A stretch of 64,000 nt of DNA, from contig NZ_LQNF01000019.1 in assembly GCF_001618145.1 (NCBI RefSeq), positions 18,530-82,529 of the forward strand, in the 5' to 3' direction. Source of the stretch: Oceanobacillus damuensis (GTDB lineage Bacteria; Bacillota; Bacilli; Bacillales; Amphibacillaceae). Made by a program: the position numbers and the translations under genes. The notes beneath the pieces are model-generated. The model worked only from the letters and a program-made list of their open reading frames with translations. It was not told where the DNA came from and did no database searches. This document shows positions 25,909 through 36,302 of this stretch, one piece after another (within the stretch, counting starts at the first letter, position 1; each line of letters begins with the position of its first letter).

Positions 25909-27930
25909 TCAAAAGAACACATCAAACCATTTTTCAAACATGCCTCTGTCATCTTCATTTACATTGTCCGCTTCGTCTAAATCATGTTCGGAGCAATAGT
26001 CACGGGGTTCTGTACCTTTTTCAAAATACATTATTCTGCTTTGCCCGCAATCTGGTGTCGCGCGTTTGCCTGATACGGGGTCAATCGGAAGACCGACAAC
26101 ACCGGATGGCATTGCGAATACATCCTGGGCCTGTCCTTCATGTGCTTCCTCCATAAATGCTGCCCAAATTTCTTTTGCATAGGAGGTCTCGGAAACAATC
26201 TGCATGGGTCGGTTATCATCATAGCCTGTCCATATGGTGGTGACGAGGGATGGACTGTAACCGATCATCCAGCTGTCGGAATTTGTGGTTCCGGATTTTC
26301 CTGCATAAACCCTTGTCAGCTGATCAGAGATACTTGAGCCTGTGACAGCTGTATATCCATTCAACTCCACATCGAACATCCCTGTCATCAGATGGGTTAG
26401 AATAAATGCTGTCTTAGGATCGAGCACTTGCTCCGCTTCACCTTGTTTCCTTTCATAAACTGTTTTTCCATTCCGATCCAGGATTTTTTCAACCGTATAG
26501 CCGGAAATTTTTCTTCCATTATTGGCAAGCATTCCATAGGCCACGGTCATATCCTTCACTGAAACGGATGCCGTTCCGAGAGCCAAGGCAGGTACGGCTT
26601 GGAAATCGCCCTTAAGGCCGAATTGCTCCACGGTATCAATTAACTTTTCAGGACCGAGGTACATATTTGTTTTCACGGCGTAGACATTATCAGATAGTGC
26701 GAGTGCCTGTGCCAGCGTGATCGGTTCATTGGCGTAGTAACCATTGAAATTGCTTGGCTGATAGACTTTTCCATCCTCCGTCTCAAAAGCGGTCGGTTTG
26801 CTCATCAACTGTGTGCTTGCCGTGTAGCCATGATGCAAGGCAGTATAATATAAAAGTGGCTTTAACGTGGAGCCTGACATCCTTTTTGCATCAACTGCCC
26901 GATTATATGTGCTCTGTCTGTAATCTTTACCACCGACCATTGCAGCAATCGCTCCTGAAGAAGGTTCCAATGCGAGTGCTGCTGCTTCAAGCTCGCTGTC
27001 AGGCTGGATGGTTTCATCAATATTCGCCTCGAGCATTCGCTGTAAATCACTGTCTAATGTTGTATGAATCTGATACCCGCCTGTACGTATGGCATCCGGT
27101 GAAAGATTCAGCAGGGAAGAAGCTTCCTGTAAAGCTTGGTTCCGGAAGTATGGTGCCGGACCGGATTCCTCGGGTGTTATCGAATAAATAAGTTCTTCCT
27201 GTACAGCAGCCAGCTGTTCTGCCTCCGTTATGATGTGTTGGTCAAGCAAATTTTGCAAGATGAGACGCTGTCTTTGTTTAGCGCTATCCTCATCGTTCAA
27301 TGGCGAGTAATAGGTTGGGCCTTTAGGAATTCCAGCAAGCATGGACGCTTCTGCGACGGTTAGGTCGAGAGCCGATTTATTGAAGAAATAGTTGCTTGCC
27401 GCTTCAATACCATATGCTCCATGACCATAGTAAATCGTATTTAAATAACCTTCGAGAATCTCCTCTTTCGAATAGAACATTTCCAGGCGAACCGTATAAA
27501 ATGCCTCTTTAATTTTACGTGTCCACGTTTTTTCCGGTGACAAAAACAAATTTCTCGCATATTGCTGTGTCACTGTACTTGCACCCTCCTTTAAAGAGGT
27601 TGTCGTAATATTCTTCAGAACGGCAGCTGCAATACGGCGATAGTCAAATCCATTGTGATCGAAAAAGTGCTGGTCTTCCGTCGCGATGGTCGCTGCAATG
27701 ACGACAGGTGATATCTCATCCAGCTTCAGCCAGTGTCTTGTCTCGATTCCACGCTCTTCACCAATAATTTCCCCTGACTGGTCATAGATGATGGTGGACT
27801 GGTCACCTGCAAGTTTTGGCGGTCCCATCAGAAAAGCGAGCAAGTAAATGAAAGCCAGGGATAGAATACCAGTAACAATAAAAGCAAATACCATCTTATT
27901 AAAAAACTTTTTTGGCCAAAATCGCATCAT
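25909..27930 (-). CDS. pbpG: Class A penicillin-binding protein (PbpG/YwhE-like)
   Basis: A 673-residue bifunctional peptidoglycan synthase anchored by one N-terminal membrane helix. The glycosyltransferase domain shows ATEDQHFFDHNGFD, GASTVTQQYARNLF and KIKEAFYTVRLE. The transpeptidase domain has SGSTLKPLLYY (catalytic serine), SDN and KSGTTNSDSWMIGY. Position next to argS/ywiB matches B. subtilis pbpG (ywhE), a forespore-expressed enzyme. GGAG lies 6 nt before the ATG at 27930 and 9 nt before the one at 27927; the frame upstream to 27966 lacks a binding site. A sigma-F/G-type promoter precedes it. Confidence 0.9.
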   Translation of the reverse strand: MMRFWPKKFFNKMVFAFIVTGILSLAFIYLLAFLMGPPKLAGDQSTIIYDQSGEIIGEERGIETRHWLKLDEISPVVIAATIATEDQHFFDHNGFDYRRIAAAVLKNITTTSLKEGASTVTQQYARNLFLSPEKTWTRKIKEAFYTVRLEMFYSKEEILEGYLNTIYYGHGAYGIEAASNYFFNKSALDLTVAEASMLAGIPKGPTYYSPLNDEDSAKQRQRLILQNLLDQHIITEAEQLAAVQEELIYSITPEESGPAPYFRNQALQEASSLLNLSPDAIRTGGYQIHTTLDSDLQRMLEANIDETIQPDSELEAAALALEPSSGAIAAMVGGKDYRQSTYNRAVDAKRMSGSTLKPLLYYTALHHGYTASTQLMSKPTAFETEDGKVYQPSNFNGYYANEPITLAQALALSDNVYAVKTNMYLGPEKLIDTVEQFGLKGDFQAVPALALGTASVSVKDMTVAYGMLANNGRKISGYTVEKILDRNGKTVYERKQGEAEQVLDPKTAFILTHLMTGMFDVELNGYTAVTGSSISDQLTRVYAGKSGTTNSDSWMIGYSPSLVTTIWTGYDDNRPMQIVSETSYAKEIWAAFMEEAHEGQAQDVFAMPSGVVGLPIDPVSGKRATPDCGQSRIMYFEKGTEPRDYCSEHDLDEADNVNEDDRGMFEKWFDVFF

Positions 27931-27963
27931 AGTAATCTCCAATAGAAAAATGTTAGTATCCTT

Positions 27964-27993
27964 CATTATGGTAAAATGTAGCTGGATATAAAC
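27964..27993 (-). promoter_or_regulatory. Candidate forespore promoter of pbpG
   Basis: On the minus strand, GTTTA (27993-27989), an 18-nt spacer and CATAATG (27970-27964). The layout equals that before spoIIR (GTTTA-N18-CATACTG) and fits sigma-F/sigma-G recognition. B. subtilis pbpG is known as a sigma-F gene. Confidence 0.6.
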
Positions 27994-28071
27994 GGAAAAG
28001 CTGAAATTTCCTTCACTTTATCCATTTATGGGACGAGGGTTGGGGAGGTTCTGACAAAGAAAATATAAATA

Positions 28072-28101
28072 TTGATTATCCATGCTGTTTATCGCTATAA
28101 T
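28072..28101 (+). promoter_or_regulatory. Sigma-A promoter of ywiB-argS
   Basis: TTGATT at 28072-28077, an 18-nt spacer and a perfect TATAAT at 28096-28101, about 40 bp before the ywiB start. Confidence 0.65.
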
Positions 28102-28140
28102 AGGGACATTATAGATTTTCAATTAGTTAGAGGCGATAGG

Positions 28141-28581
28141 ATGGATTCTTTCCAAAAAAATGTAATGATCAAACTCCGTACCATTATTAATGATGGTGGT
28201 CAAAAGGAACATAACGAGCAGCTGCTCGCGGGCAGTTATTTCCGTAAAAAGGATTTGGATGTCCTGATCTTTGAGGAGAAGATGGATGACGGTTCGGTTG
28301 TAAAAAATCTAATTACCATCCAAAAAAACAAGGTCAGCATCAATAGATCTGGTGCCGTTTCGATGAATCAAAAATTCCTTGCCGGACAGATCACGGAAAA
28401 TGTATATCATCACGCCCATGGCAAATTACATATGGAGACATTTACGAAAACTATTGGGTACAGCAAATCAAGCGAGTCCGTTGAAGGTGACATGACCATC
28501 AACTATACCGTGAAATTGAATGGTCAGGACAAACGAAAACATACATTAAGGCTGACATATAAAGAGGAGGAAGTTCAATGA
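28141..28581 (+). CDS. ywiB: DUF1934 family beta-barrel protein YwiB
   Basis: A 146-residue small beta-barrel protein (DUF1934, calycin-like) with conserved VMIKLRTII at the start and [13 protein letters not shown] near the end. Function unknown. The ATG at 28141 follows AGAGGCGATAGG; the longer frame from 28072 would overlap the promoter. It overlaps argS by four bases (ATGA), as in B. subtilis, so the two are coupled. Confidence 0.85.
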   Translation: MDSFQKNVMIKLRTIINDGGQKEHNEQLLAGSYFRKKDLDVLIFEEKMDDGSVVKNLITIQKNKVSINRSGAVSMNQKFLAGQITENVYHHAHGKLHMETFTKTIGYSKSSESVEGDMTINYTVKLNGQDKRKHTLRLTYKEEEVQ

Positions 28582-30248
28582 ACGTTTTGGAACAAACAGA
28601 AAACACATTGAAACAGGAAATCGCAGCGGCTGTCATCAAGGCAAGCCTTGCAACCGAAGAAGAACTGCCAGCGATTATTCTGGAAAAACCGAAAGATAAA
28701 GCACATGGAGATTTCGCTTCAAATATCGCTATGCAGCTGGCACGTATTGCCAAAAAAGCACCACGTCAAATTGCCGATGATATCGTGGCAAATCTGGACC
28801 AGACAAAGGCATCCATCGAAAAAGTGGAAATTGCAGGACCGGGTTTCATTAACTTCTTTATGAAAAATGATTTTCTCGGAGAAATTATCCCGACGATATT
28901 GGAAGCAGGGGAGAACTATGGTAAAACAAATGCCGGCAATGGCGAACGTGTACAGGTAGAATTTGTTTCCGTAAACCCGACCGGTGACCTTCACTTAGGA
29001 CACGCACGAAATGCTGCCTTCGGTGATGTTCTTTGCAATGTACTTACGGCTGCTGGTTATCAAGTGGAACGTGAATATTATATAAATGATGCCGGCAATC
29101 AAATAGACAACCTCGGCCTTTCTGTAGAAGCACGCTATTTCCAGGAGCTCGGTGAAGATGTCCAAATGCCTGAGGACGGATATCACGGACAGGCGATTAT
29201 TGATATTGCCAAAAAAATCGTGGCTGAACATGGAAATGAATGGACATTCAAAGAAAAATCAGAGCGGTTGGCATTCTTTAAAGAATTCGGTCTGAAAACC
29301 TCCCTTGAAAACATCGAAAAAGATTTAAAAGACTTTCGCGTGGAGTTTGACAGCTGGTTCTCAGAACGCTCCCTTTATAAAAACGAAAAAATTACAGATG
29401 CATTAAATACGCTAGAAGAAGGAAATTTTACGTACGAAAAGGATGGGGCAATGTGGTTCAAGACAACCGATCTTGGGGATGACAAAGACCGCGTGCTTAT
29501 CAAGCAGGATGGCAGCTACACCTATTTGACTCCTGATATTGCCTACCATAAAAACAAATTGGATCGTGGTTTTGACCAGATCATTAATGTATGGGGCGCA
29601 GACCACCATGGTTACATTCCGAGAATGCGGGCAGCGATACAGGCGCTTGGATACCCGGTCGAAAAATTTGATGTGAAAATCATTCAAATGGTTAACCTGT
29701 TTGAAGGCGGAGAAAAAGTGAAAATGAGCAAACGTACAGGAAAAGCTGTATCGCTAAGAGAGTTAATGGAAGAAGTTGGCGTTGATGCGGTTCGTTACTA
29801 TTTTGTCACACGCTCAAATGACTCCCAGCTTGATTTCGATATGGACCTTGCTCGATCCCAGTCCAACGACAACCCTATTTTCTATGTTCAGTATGCACAT
29901 GCACGAATTTGTACCATGCTCGAACAGGCGAAAAATAAAGGATTTGCAGACGGTGGAGAAGTTGACGCATCATTGCTTACTGCTGAAAAAGAACTGGATC
30001 TGCTGAAAAAACTGGGGGAATTCCCACAGACAGTGGCAGATGCTGCAGAAAAACATACTCCACACAAAGTAACCCAGTATGTTTTCGACTTGGCAACCTT
30101 GCTGCATAGCTTCTATAACGCAGAAAAAGTACTCGATTCGGAAAATCCGGAAAGAACGAATGCACGGATTGCTCTAATGAAAGCTGTCCGCCTTACGTTG
30201 GCTAACGCGATGGGCTTGATCGGCGTAACTGCACCGGAGAAAATGTAG
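28578..30248 (+). CDS. argS: Arginyl-tRNA synthetase
   Basis: A 556-residue class Ia synthetase charging tRNA-Arg. Visible parts: the N-terminal additional domain (residues 1-110), the HIGH-type signature in [19 protein letters not shown] near 135 and the KMSKR-type [15 protein letters not shown] near 384, then a DALR anticodon-binding domain. Length is normal. The start ATG overlaps the ywiB stop codon, and GAGGAAG precedes it. A terminator ends the unit about 200 bp downstream, past a periodic repeat array. Confidence 0.97.
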   Translation: MNVLEQTENTLKQEIAAAVIKASLATEEELPAIILEKPKDKAHGDFASNIAMQLARIAKKAPRQIADDIVANLDQTKASIEKVEIAGPGFINFFMKNDFLGEIIPTILEAGENYGKTNAGNGERVQVEFVSVNPTGDLHLGHARNAAFGDVLCNVLTAAGYQVEREYYINDAGNQIDNLGLSVEARYFQELGEDVQMPEDGYHGQAIIDIAKKIVAEHGNEWTFKEKSERLAFFKEFGLKTSLENIEKDLKDFRVEFDSWFSERSLYKNEKITDALNTLEEGNFTYEKDGAMWFKTTDLGDDKDRVLIKQDGSYTYLTPDIAYHKNKLDRGFDQIINVWGADHHGYIPRMRAAIQALGYPVEKFDVKIIQMVNLFEGGEKVKMSKRTGKAVSLRELMEEVGVDAVRYYFVTRSNDSQLDFDMDLARSQSNDNPIFYVQYAHARICTMLEQAKNKGFADGGEVDASLLTAEKELDLLKKLGEFPQTVADAAEKHTPHKVTQYVFDLATLLHSFYNAEKVLDSENPERTNARIALMKAVRLTLANAMGLIGVTAPEKM

Positions 30249-30311
30249 AAACAAAGCTGTTTAGGAGCGGGGCACTCTAGCCTCGGACCGGACAGTGCGC
30301 AGGATATGCGA

Positions 30312-30430
30312 TATCGGCGGTTTTCCCTGATTTAACGGCGAAACTACACTTTTATCGGCGCTTTCCCAATTTTAACGGCGAATTCTCAGTTTTATCAGCG
30401 CTTTTCCCCTTTATGTCGGCGAATCGCCGA
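30312..30430 (-). repeat. Periodic array, CGCCGATAAA/CGCCGTTAAA family (array 1)
   Basis: On the minus strand, units begin with CGCCGATAAA or CGCCGTTAAA. On the plus strand the matching TATCGGCG/TAACGGCG cores end at 30319, 30340, 30360, 30380, 30400 and 30421. The two core variants alternate, and the period is 20-21 bp. It sits between argS and its terminator. Confidence 0.85.
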
Positions 30431-30445
30431 ATACCTAACATTTTC

Positions 30446-30488
30446 AAAAACCCCTGTTCTTACCTAACGGAAAGAACAGGGGTTTTTT
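30446..30488 (+). terminator. Rho-independent terminator of argS
   Basis: A 15-bp stem (AAAAACCCCTGTTCTT from 30446, AAGAACAGGGGTTTTTT to 30488) around a 10-nt loop, ending in six T. Confidence 0.88.
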
Positions 30489-30523
30489 CTATACAAATAT
30501 TCTAAATTTTTTATATGAATCGG

Positions 30524-30552
30524 TTGACTGAATGCTCATTCACGTTTAAAGT
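30524..30552 (+). promoter_or_regulatory. fadF promoter with embedded FadR-like inverted repeat
   Basis: TTGACT at 30524-30529 and TAAAGT at 30547-30552 with a 17-nt spacer. The spacer holds TGAATGCTCATTCA (30529-30542), a perfect inverted repeat. Its half sites equal those of the B. subtilis FadR box (TGAATGAnTAnTCATTCA) but sit four bases closer together. A repressor bound there would block the promoter until long-chain acyl-CoA releases it. Confidence 0.5.
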
Positions 30553-30638
30553 ATATAGTAAGGATTTGGTAGACTGTAAATTCCGAAAAATGAAATCGTT
30601 ATCATTGTATGCAGAATATAAAAAAGGGGCGCTTGGAA

Positions 30639-32747
30639 GTGGAAACTTTTATGGTGATTAACTGGATCGCATTTCTTCTTATTACATTTTATGCACTTTA
30701 TCTATTTGTAAAAGTCGTCTCAACACGGATTGCCTACATAAGATTGGGGAAGAAATCCGAGTTTGATGGTGAAATCAAATTGCGTTTGCAACGAGTCTGG
30801 AAGATTGTATTCGGACAATCGAAGCTGCTGAAGGATAAAAAATCCGGAACGATTCATGTGATGATGTTCTATGGATTCCTGCTCGTTCAGTTCGGTGCCA
30901 TCGATATGTTCGTGAAAGGACTTTCGCCGGGAAACCATTTGCCGTTTGGAATGTTTTATCCCGGATTTGTATTTTTTCAGGAATTAGTCACATTGATGAT
31001 TCTCGTAGCCGTCGCATGGGCCTTCTACCGTCGCTACATGGAAAAGCTTGTCCGTTTGAAGCGGGGATTTAAAGCAGGTCTGGTGCTTATTTTTATCGGT
31101 ACATTGATGCTGTCCGTATTATTCGGCAATGGTATGTCGATGCTCTGGCATGGACATGAAGTGACTTGGACAGAGCCTGTTGCCAGTTTGATAGCAATGG
31201 CATTTGGGTGGCTTTCCCCTGCGGCAGCGATGGTCCTGTTCTACGTGGCCTGGTGGGTACATACCATTACCCTGCTTACATTCCTGGTTTATGTACCACA
31301 ATCCAAACACGCCCACTTGATCGCCGCTCCGATCAATGTTTTCCTAAGCAAGCAAGTTCCTGGAAAACTGAAAAAGGTAGATTTCGAGCTGGATGAAGAC
31401 AGTGAAGAAGCTGAAGAAGAAATTGCTTTCGGTGTCGGAAAAGTGGAAGACTTTGAGCAGCATCAGATGCTTGATTTCTATGCATGTGTGGAATGTGGAC
31501 GCTGTACAGATGTCTGTCCTGCATCAGGCACAGGAAAAATGCTGTCTCCGATGGATATCATGATCAAGGTTCGTGATCATCTGACAGAAAAAGGTGCTGC
31601 TGTTACAGGGAAATCTGCATGGGTTCCGGCATATGCTTTTTCAAATGCACCAGGAAATGTGGCAAGTGCCAGCAATGAAGCGGCAGCGACCGTCCAGCAA
31701 GCAATCTTGATCGGTGATGTCATTACAGCCGAAGAGCTTTCCGGATGCACGACATGCCGAAATTGTGAAGATGCTTGTCCGGTAAATAATGAACATGTTG
31801 GAACAATCATAGATATGCGCAGATACCTTGTCATGACAGAAGGGAAAATGGACTCGGATATCCAGCGTGCAGTGACAAATATCGAACGCCAGGGTAATCC
31901 ATGGGGACTTTCCAAAAAAGATCGGATTAAATGGCGTGATGAAGATGAATCCATTCACATCCCAACAGTTAAAGAGCTGAAAAAAGAGGATAAAGAATTT
32001 GAATACCTTTTCTGGGTAAGCTCCATGGGGTCATTTGACAGCCGCAGCCAAAAAATTGCTCTTGCTTTCGCAAAGTTAATGAATCAAGCTGGCGTGAGCT
32101 TCGCAATTTTAGGCAATACGGAAGCAAACTCAGGAGATACGGCAAGACGGATCGGAAATGAATTTTTGTTCCAGGAAATAGCGGAGAAAAACATCAAGCA
32201 ATTCGAGAAAAATGGGGTAACGAAAATAGTAACGATTGACCCGCATGCCTATAATATTTTCAAAAACGAATATCCGGATTTCGGATTTGAAGCGGAAGTA
32301 TATCACCACACACAGCTGCTTTATGATCTTGTGAAAACAGGCAAGCTTCAACCGCAGCGTGCCATAAACGAACGGCTAACCTACCATGATTCCTGCTATC
32401 TGGGCAGATATAACGGAGTTTATGATCCGCCAAGGGAAATCCTGACAGCGATCCCTGGACTGGAGTTAGTCGAGATGGACAGAAGCCGTGAAAATGGAAT
32501 GTGCTGTGGTGCAGGGGGTGGACTAATGTGGACAGAGGAAACAACGGGTAACCGGATTAATGTGGCCCGTACCGAACAGGCAATGGCTGTTCAGCCGTCC
32601 ATGATTTCCAGTGCATGTCCATATTGCCTGACAATGCTAAGCGATGGAACAAAAGCAAAAGAGGTTGATGAAGATATCAGCACAATGGATGTTGCAGAGA
32701 TCCTTGCATTATCCGTGTTTGCGGAAGAACAGATGAAAACGGCATAG
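30639..32747 (+). CDS. fadF: Membrane iron-sulfur oxidoreductase FadF (acyl-CoA dehydrogenase electron outlet)
   Basis: A 702-residue protein. Five or six N-terminal membrane helices resemble the heme-binding gamma subunit of nitrate reductase. Two [4Fe-4S] motifs follow, CVECGRCTDVCP near residue 283 and CTTCRNCEDACP near 370, then a cysteine-rich CCG domain (HDSCYLGRYN, MCCGAGGG near 621, SACPYC near 658). It matches B. subtilis FadF (YwjF), thought to pass electrons from acyl-CoA dehydrogenases (via ETF) to quinone. AAGGGG lies 9 nt before the GTG at 30639, which I use as start; the ATG at 30651 is an alternative. It leads a beta-oxidation cluster. Confidence 0.88.
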   Translation: METFMVINWIAFLLITFYALYLFVKVVSTRIAYIRLGKKSEFDGEIKLRLQRVWKIVFGQSKLLKDKKSGTIHVMMFYGFLLVQFGAIDMFVKGLSPGNHLPFGMFYPGFVFFQELVTLMILVAVAWAFYRRYMEKLVRLKRGFKAGLVLIFIGTLMLSVLFGNGMSMLWHGHEVTWTEPVASLIAMAFGWLSPAAAMVLFYVAWWVHTITLLTFLVYVPQSKHAHLIAAPINVFLSKQVPGKLKKVDFELDEDSEEAEEEIAFGVGKVEDFEQHQMLDFYACVECGRCTDVCPASGTGKMLSPMDIMIKVRDHLTEKGAAVTGKSAWVPAYAFSNAPGNVASASNEAAATVQQAILIGDVITAEELSGCTTCRNCEDACPVNNEHVGTIIDMRRYLVMTEGKMDSDIQRAVTNIERQGNPWGLSKKDRIKWRDEDESIHIPTVKELKKEDKEFEYLFWVSSMGSFDSRSQKIALAFAKLMNQAGVSFAILGNTEANSGDTARRIGNEFLFQEIAEKNIKQFEKNGVTKIVTIDPHAYNIFKNEYPDFGFEAEVYHHTQLLYDLVKTGKLQPQRAINERLTYHDSCYLGRYNGVYDPPREILTAIPGLELVEMDRSRENGMCCGAGGGLMWTEETTGNRINVARTEQAMAVQPSMISSACPYCLTMLSDGTKAKEVDEDISTMDVAEILALSVFAEEQMKTA

Positions 32748-32829
32748 GATGAAAACGGATAGAGGGGCTCGCTAAGAATACCCCTCTATTCTTTGGGAAG
32801 GAAGGTGAGCGAGCGTTCAATCGGATAAA

Positions 32830-32952
32830 AATTACCGGCTGGATCGGAAATGCCGATGATTTGCTGGGAAATGCCAAAGATTCGCGAAAAATGCCGTAGT
32901 TCAGATGAAAATAGCCATAGTTCACAATAAAAATGCCATAGTTCAAATTTTA
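32830..32952. repeat. Periodic array, ATGCCATAGTTC-type core
   Basis: GCC cores at 32852, 32873, 32893, 32914 and 32935, with a degenerate unit about 20 bp earlier, give a 20-21 bp period. The clearest units read ATGCCGTAGTTCA, ATAGCCATAGTTCA and ATGCCATAGTTCA. It fills the fadF-thiolase gap of 254 bp, in which I see no terminator. Confidence 0.65.
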
Positions 32953-33001
32953 TAGAAGCAAATGTATGCGATAAAACCAAATCAAGAAGGGATGGATAGC
33001 G

Positions 33002-34189
33002 ATGAGAAAAACAGTAATCGTTTCAGGAGCACGTACACCATTTGGAAAATTTGGTGGAGGATTAAAACCGTTAACCGCTTCACAGCTTGGGGGAAAGGTA
33101 ATCAAGGAAGCGTTGAATCGCGCTGGCATGGATGGTTCTGAAGTGGATGAAGTGATTATGGGAGCCGTGCTGCAGGGTGGCCAGGGGCAGATTCCTTCCC
33201 GTCAGGCTGCACGTGAAGCTGGAATCCCTTGGGAAGTGAAGACAGAGACAATCAATAAAGTATGTGCATCCGGCTTGCGGAGCGTAACACTTGCCGATCA
33301 GCTGATTCGTCTTGGCGATGAGGACATTATCGTAGCTGGCGGAATGGAAAGCATGAGCAATGCTCCCTACTTTCTTCCAGATGCACGTTGGGGTAACCGC
33401 ATGGGCGACAAAAGCGTCGTCGATATGATGGTTCATGATGGGCTGACATGTACATTTACAGGGGTTCACATGGGCAATTACGGGAATTCCACAGCAGAGG
33501 AACTCGAGCTCTCAAGGGAAGCCCAGGATGAATGGTCCTACCGCAGCCATCAACGGGCAACCAAGGCTATCGAGGATGGAAAATTTGCGGAAGAAATTGT
33601 TCCAGTCGAGGTACCGGTACGTAAAGGGGAGCCGATTGTTGTGGATACCGATGAAGCACCACGCAAAGGTACAACCGTTGAAAAACTGGCACGCCTGCGT
33701 CCGGCTTTCGATAAAAACGGCACGATTACAGCGGGTAATGCGCCTGGCGTCAATGACGGGGCATGTGCCTTTGTCGTGATGTCGGATCAGAAAGCGGAAG
33801 AGCTTGGAAAAACGCCGATGGCAACGGTTCTAGGCCATGCGGAAGTAGCTGTGCAAGCAAAGGATTTTCCGCAGACACCGGGACTGGTCATCAATAAACT
33901 GCTTGAAAAAACAGGACATAAAAAAGAGGATATCGATTTATTTGAAATAAACGAGGCTTTTGCAGCGGTTTCCCTTGCAAGCGGGAAAATCGCAGGCATC
34001 GATAATGAGAAAGTAAACGTAAATGGCGGAGCAGTAGCTTTGGGCCATCCGATCGGTGCAAGTGGAGCGCGTATTATCTTAACATTGATTCACGAACTGA
34101 AACGCCGTGGCGGCGGCCTCGGAATCGCAGCAATCTGCAGTGGCGGTGGCCAAGGCGATGCCGTTTTAATCGAAGTTCCGAAAGCCTGA
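33002..34189 (+). CDS. Acetyl-CoA C-acetyltransferase (thiolase II)
   Basis: A 395-residue thiolase that condenses two acetyl-CoA or cleaves acetoacetyl-CoA. The nucleophilic cysteine is in [11 protein letters not shown] (Cys88), the catalytic histidine in [13 protein letters not shown], and the second cysteine in [12 protein letters not shown] near the end. AGAAGGG precedes the ATG. B. subtilis MmgA and Clostridium ThlA are homologues. It is 81 bp before the 3-hydroxybutyryl-CoA dehydrogenase gene, consistent with a C4 acyl-CoA pathway. Confidence 0.92.
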   Translation: MRKTVIVSGARTPFGKFGGGLKPLTASQLGGKVIKEALNRAGMDGSEVDEVIMGAVLQGGQGQIPSRQAAREAGIPWEVKTETINKVCASGLRSVTLADQLIRLGDEDIIVAGGMESMSNAPYFLPDARWGNRMGDKSVVDMMVHDGLTCTFTGVHMGNYGNSTAEELELSREAQDEWSYRSHQRATKAIEDGKFAEEIVPVEVPVRKGEPIVVDTDEAPRKGTTVEKLARLRPAFDKNGTITAGNAPGVNDGACAFVVMSDQKAEELGKTPMATVLGHAEVAVQAKDFPQTPGLVINKLLEKTGHKKEDIDLFEINEAFAAVSLASGKIAGIDNEKVNVNGGAVALGHPIGASGARIILTLIHELKRRGGGLGIAAICSGGGQGDAVLIEVPKA

Positions 34190-34270
34190 CATTTTATCCC
34201 GCAGGTAACGGCCAGAAAACCCGTCCCTGATTGAAATTTTACACTATAGAATAAAGGAGGAGTCACGGCA

Positions 34271-35122
34271 ATGGCTATTAAAAAGGTAATGGTTGTTGGA
34301 GCAGGTCAAATGGGTTCAGGGATAGCTCAAGTCTGTGCACAATCCGGATTTGAAGTGCTGCTCAATGACATGAATGAAGAAGCGCTCCAAAAAGGTCTGC
34401 ACCAAATTGAAAAATTGCTTGAGCGTAATGTGGAAAAAGGAAAAATCACCGAAGAAGATAAATCAGCGACAATGAGCCGCATATCTCCTTCAAGCGAACT
34501 GAAAGATGCTGCAGCATGCGATTTGGTTATCGAAGCAGTGGTGGAAAATATGGATGTAAAGGAAGCGGTTTTCCGTGAACTTGATCAAGTTGCTCCGGAA
34601 CATGCCATCCTTGCCTCCAACACCTCATCATTACCAATCACGGAAATTGCAGCAGTGACAGAACGCCCGAATCAGGTGATCGGCATGCATTTTATGAACC
34701 CGGTCCCAGTCATGAAGCTTGTTGAAATCATTCGTGGACTGCAGACAAGTGACGAAACCTATGAATCGATTAAAAAAATGACAGTTGTTCTGAGCAAGAC
34801 ACCAGTAGAGGTAAAAGATTTCCCTGGCTTTGTATCGAACCGTATTCTTATGCCAATGATCAACGAAGCAATTTATACCGTATATGAAGGGGTCGCATCA
34901 CCGGAAGATGTCGATCACGTCATGAAGCTCGGAATGAATCATCCGATGGGCCCGCTCACACTGGCAGATTTTATCGGACTTGACACATGCCTGTACATCA
35001 TGGAAGTTCTCCATGATGGGTTCGGGGATAGCAAATACCGGCCATGTCCGTTGCTCAGGCAATATGTAAAAGCAGGCTGGCTCGGTAAAAAGTCTGGCAG
35101 GGGATTCTATCAATATAGCTAG
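34271..35122 (+). CDS. 3-hydroxybutyryl-CoA dehydrogenase
   Basis: A 283-residue NAD(P)-dependent dehydrogenase interconverting 3-hydroxybutyryl-CoA and acetoacetyl-CoA. The Rossmann motif [13 protein letters not shown] begins near residue 8. The catalytic histidine lies in [13 protein letters not shown], and the C-terminal dimerisation domain has [15 protein letters not shown]. It is homologous to Hbd of clostridia and MmgB of B. subtilis. AAAGGAGG precedes the ATG. It is in line with the thiolase and two acyl-CoA dehydrogenase genes. Confidence 0.92.
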   Translation: MAIKKVMVVGAGQMGSGIAQVCAQSGFEVLLNDMNEEALQKGLHQIEKLLERNVEKGKITEEDKSATMSRISPSSELKDAAACDLVIEAVVENMDVKEAVFRELDQVAPEHAILASNTSSLPITEIAAVTERPNQVIGMHFMNPVPVMKLVEIIRGLQTSDETYESIKKMTVVLSKTPVEVKDFPGFVSNRILMPMINEAIYTVYEGVASPEDVDHVMKLGMNHPMGPLTLADFIGLDTCLYIMEVLHDGFGDSKYRPCPLLRQYVKAGWLGKKSGRGFYQYS

Positions 35123-35153
35123 GAAATGACACACCGAAGAGAGGTGCTTGAGG

Positions 35154-36290
35154 ATGGTTTTTAATTTTACCGAAGAACAAAACATGGTACGGAAAATGGT
35201 CCGTGATTTTGCCCAAAAGGAAGTTGCCGGCGAAATCGAACGAATGGAGACAGAGGACCGTTTTCCGATTGAAATTGTAAAGAGAATGGGAGAGCTTGGG
35301 TTAATGGGTATACCGATCCCCGAGGAATATGGCGGCGGTGGGATGGATTTCACTGCCTACATCAGTACTATTCACGAGCTTTCAAAAGTAAGCGCTACCG
35401 TCGGTGTTATTTTATCTGTTCACACATCTGTCGGTACCAATCCGATTTTATATTTCGGAAATGAAGAACAGAAAAAGCGATTCATACCAAAGCTCGCGAC
35501 TGGACAATACTTGGGTGCCTTTGCACTGACAGAGCCGAGTGCGGGTTCAGATGCTGGAAGTTTGAAAACGAATGCGAAAAAAGATGGTGACAACTACATT
35601 TTAAATGGCTCAAAGGTTTTCATTACCAATGGAGGTGTGGCGGATACATACATCACGTTTGCCAGAACAGGCAAAAATGCCAAGGATATCAGCGCCTTTA
35701 TCGTCGAGAAAAACGCTCCAGGCCTTGTCATTGGTAAAAAAGAAAAGAAGATGGGACTCCATGGATCGAACACGGTCCAGCTGACTTTCGATCATTGTGT
35801 CGTTCCAAAAGGGAATCTGCTTGGCGAAGAAGGAAAGGGATTTAATATTGCGATGGCCAATTTGAATATCGGGAGAATCGGAATTGCAGCACAGGGTCTT
35901 GGTATCGCTGAAGCCGCACTTGATTATGCTGTTGCCTACGCGAAGGAGCGGGAACAGTTCGGCAAACCGATTGCAGCCAATCAAGGAATATCTTTCAAGC
36001 TGGCAGAGATGGCAACAGCTGTGGAAGCTGCAAAACTATTGACCTACCATGCAGCAGACCTTATCGAAAAAGGCATTTCATGCGGCAAAGAAACATCGAT
36101 GGCAAAAATGGCCGCAACGAAAGCAGCGATGACCAATGCGATTGAAGCGGTACAGATTTTCGGAGGCTACGGATATACCGAGGAGTATCCTGTCGAGCGG
36201 CTGTTCCGCGATGCGAAAGTGACGGAAATTTATGAAGGAACAAATGAAATTCAACATATCGTAATTGCCAAGCATCTATTAAAGAACTAA
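35154..36290 (+). CDS. Acyl-CoA dehydrogenase, short-chain type (first of two)
   Basis: A 378-residue FAD enzyme that introduces the 2,3-double bond into acyl-CoA. Signature segments are GAFALTEPSAGSDAGSL (FAD/substrate loop) and the C-terminal catalytic glutamate in [17 protein letters not shown]. It resembles butyryl-CoA dehydrogenases and B. subtilis AcdA/MmgC. GAGAGGTG lies 7-8 nt before the ATG at 35154; the in-frame TTG at 35148 overlaps the region. A paralogue starts 13 bp after its stop, so the pair arose by duplication. Confidence 0.9.
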   Translation: MVFNFTEEQNMVRKMVRDFAQKEVAGEIERMETEDRFPIEIVKRMGELGLMGIPIPEEYGGGGMDFTAYISTIHELSKVSATVGVILSVHTSVGTNPILYFGNEEQKKRFIPKLATGQYLGAFALTEPSAGSDAGSLKTNAKKDGDNYILNGSKVFITNGGVADTYITFARTGKNAKDISAFIVEKNAPGLVIGKKEKKMGLHGSNTVQLTFDHCVVPKGNLLGEEGKGFNIAMANLNIGRIGIAAQGLGIAEAALDYAVAYAKEREQFGKPIAANQGISFKLAEMATAVEAAKLLTYHAADLIEKGISCGKETSMAKMAATKAAMTNAIEAVQIFGGYGYTEEYPVERLFRDAKVTEIYEGTNEIQHIVIAKHLLKN

Positions 36291-36302
36291 GGGGAGATTA
36301 GG

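Noticed and set aside
25543..25980. 145-codon plus-strand frame and its minus-strand counterpart over the 13-unit array
   Set aside because: Open only because the repeat step is 21 bp; no ribosome binding site, heptapeptide low complexity, and overlap with the end of pbpG.
30312..30430. Periodic arrays considered as CRISPR
   Set aside because: Conserved cores are only about 10 bp, spacers about 10 bp, two core versions alternate, and no cas genes are present.
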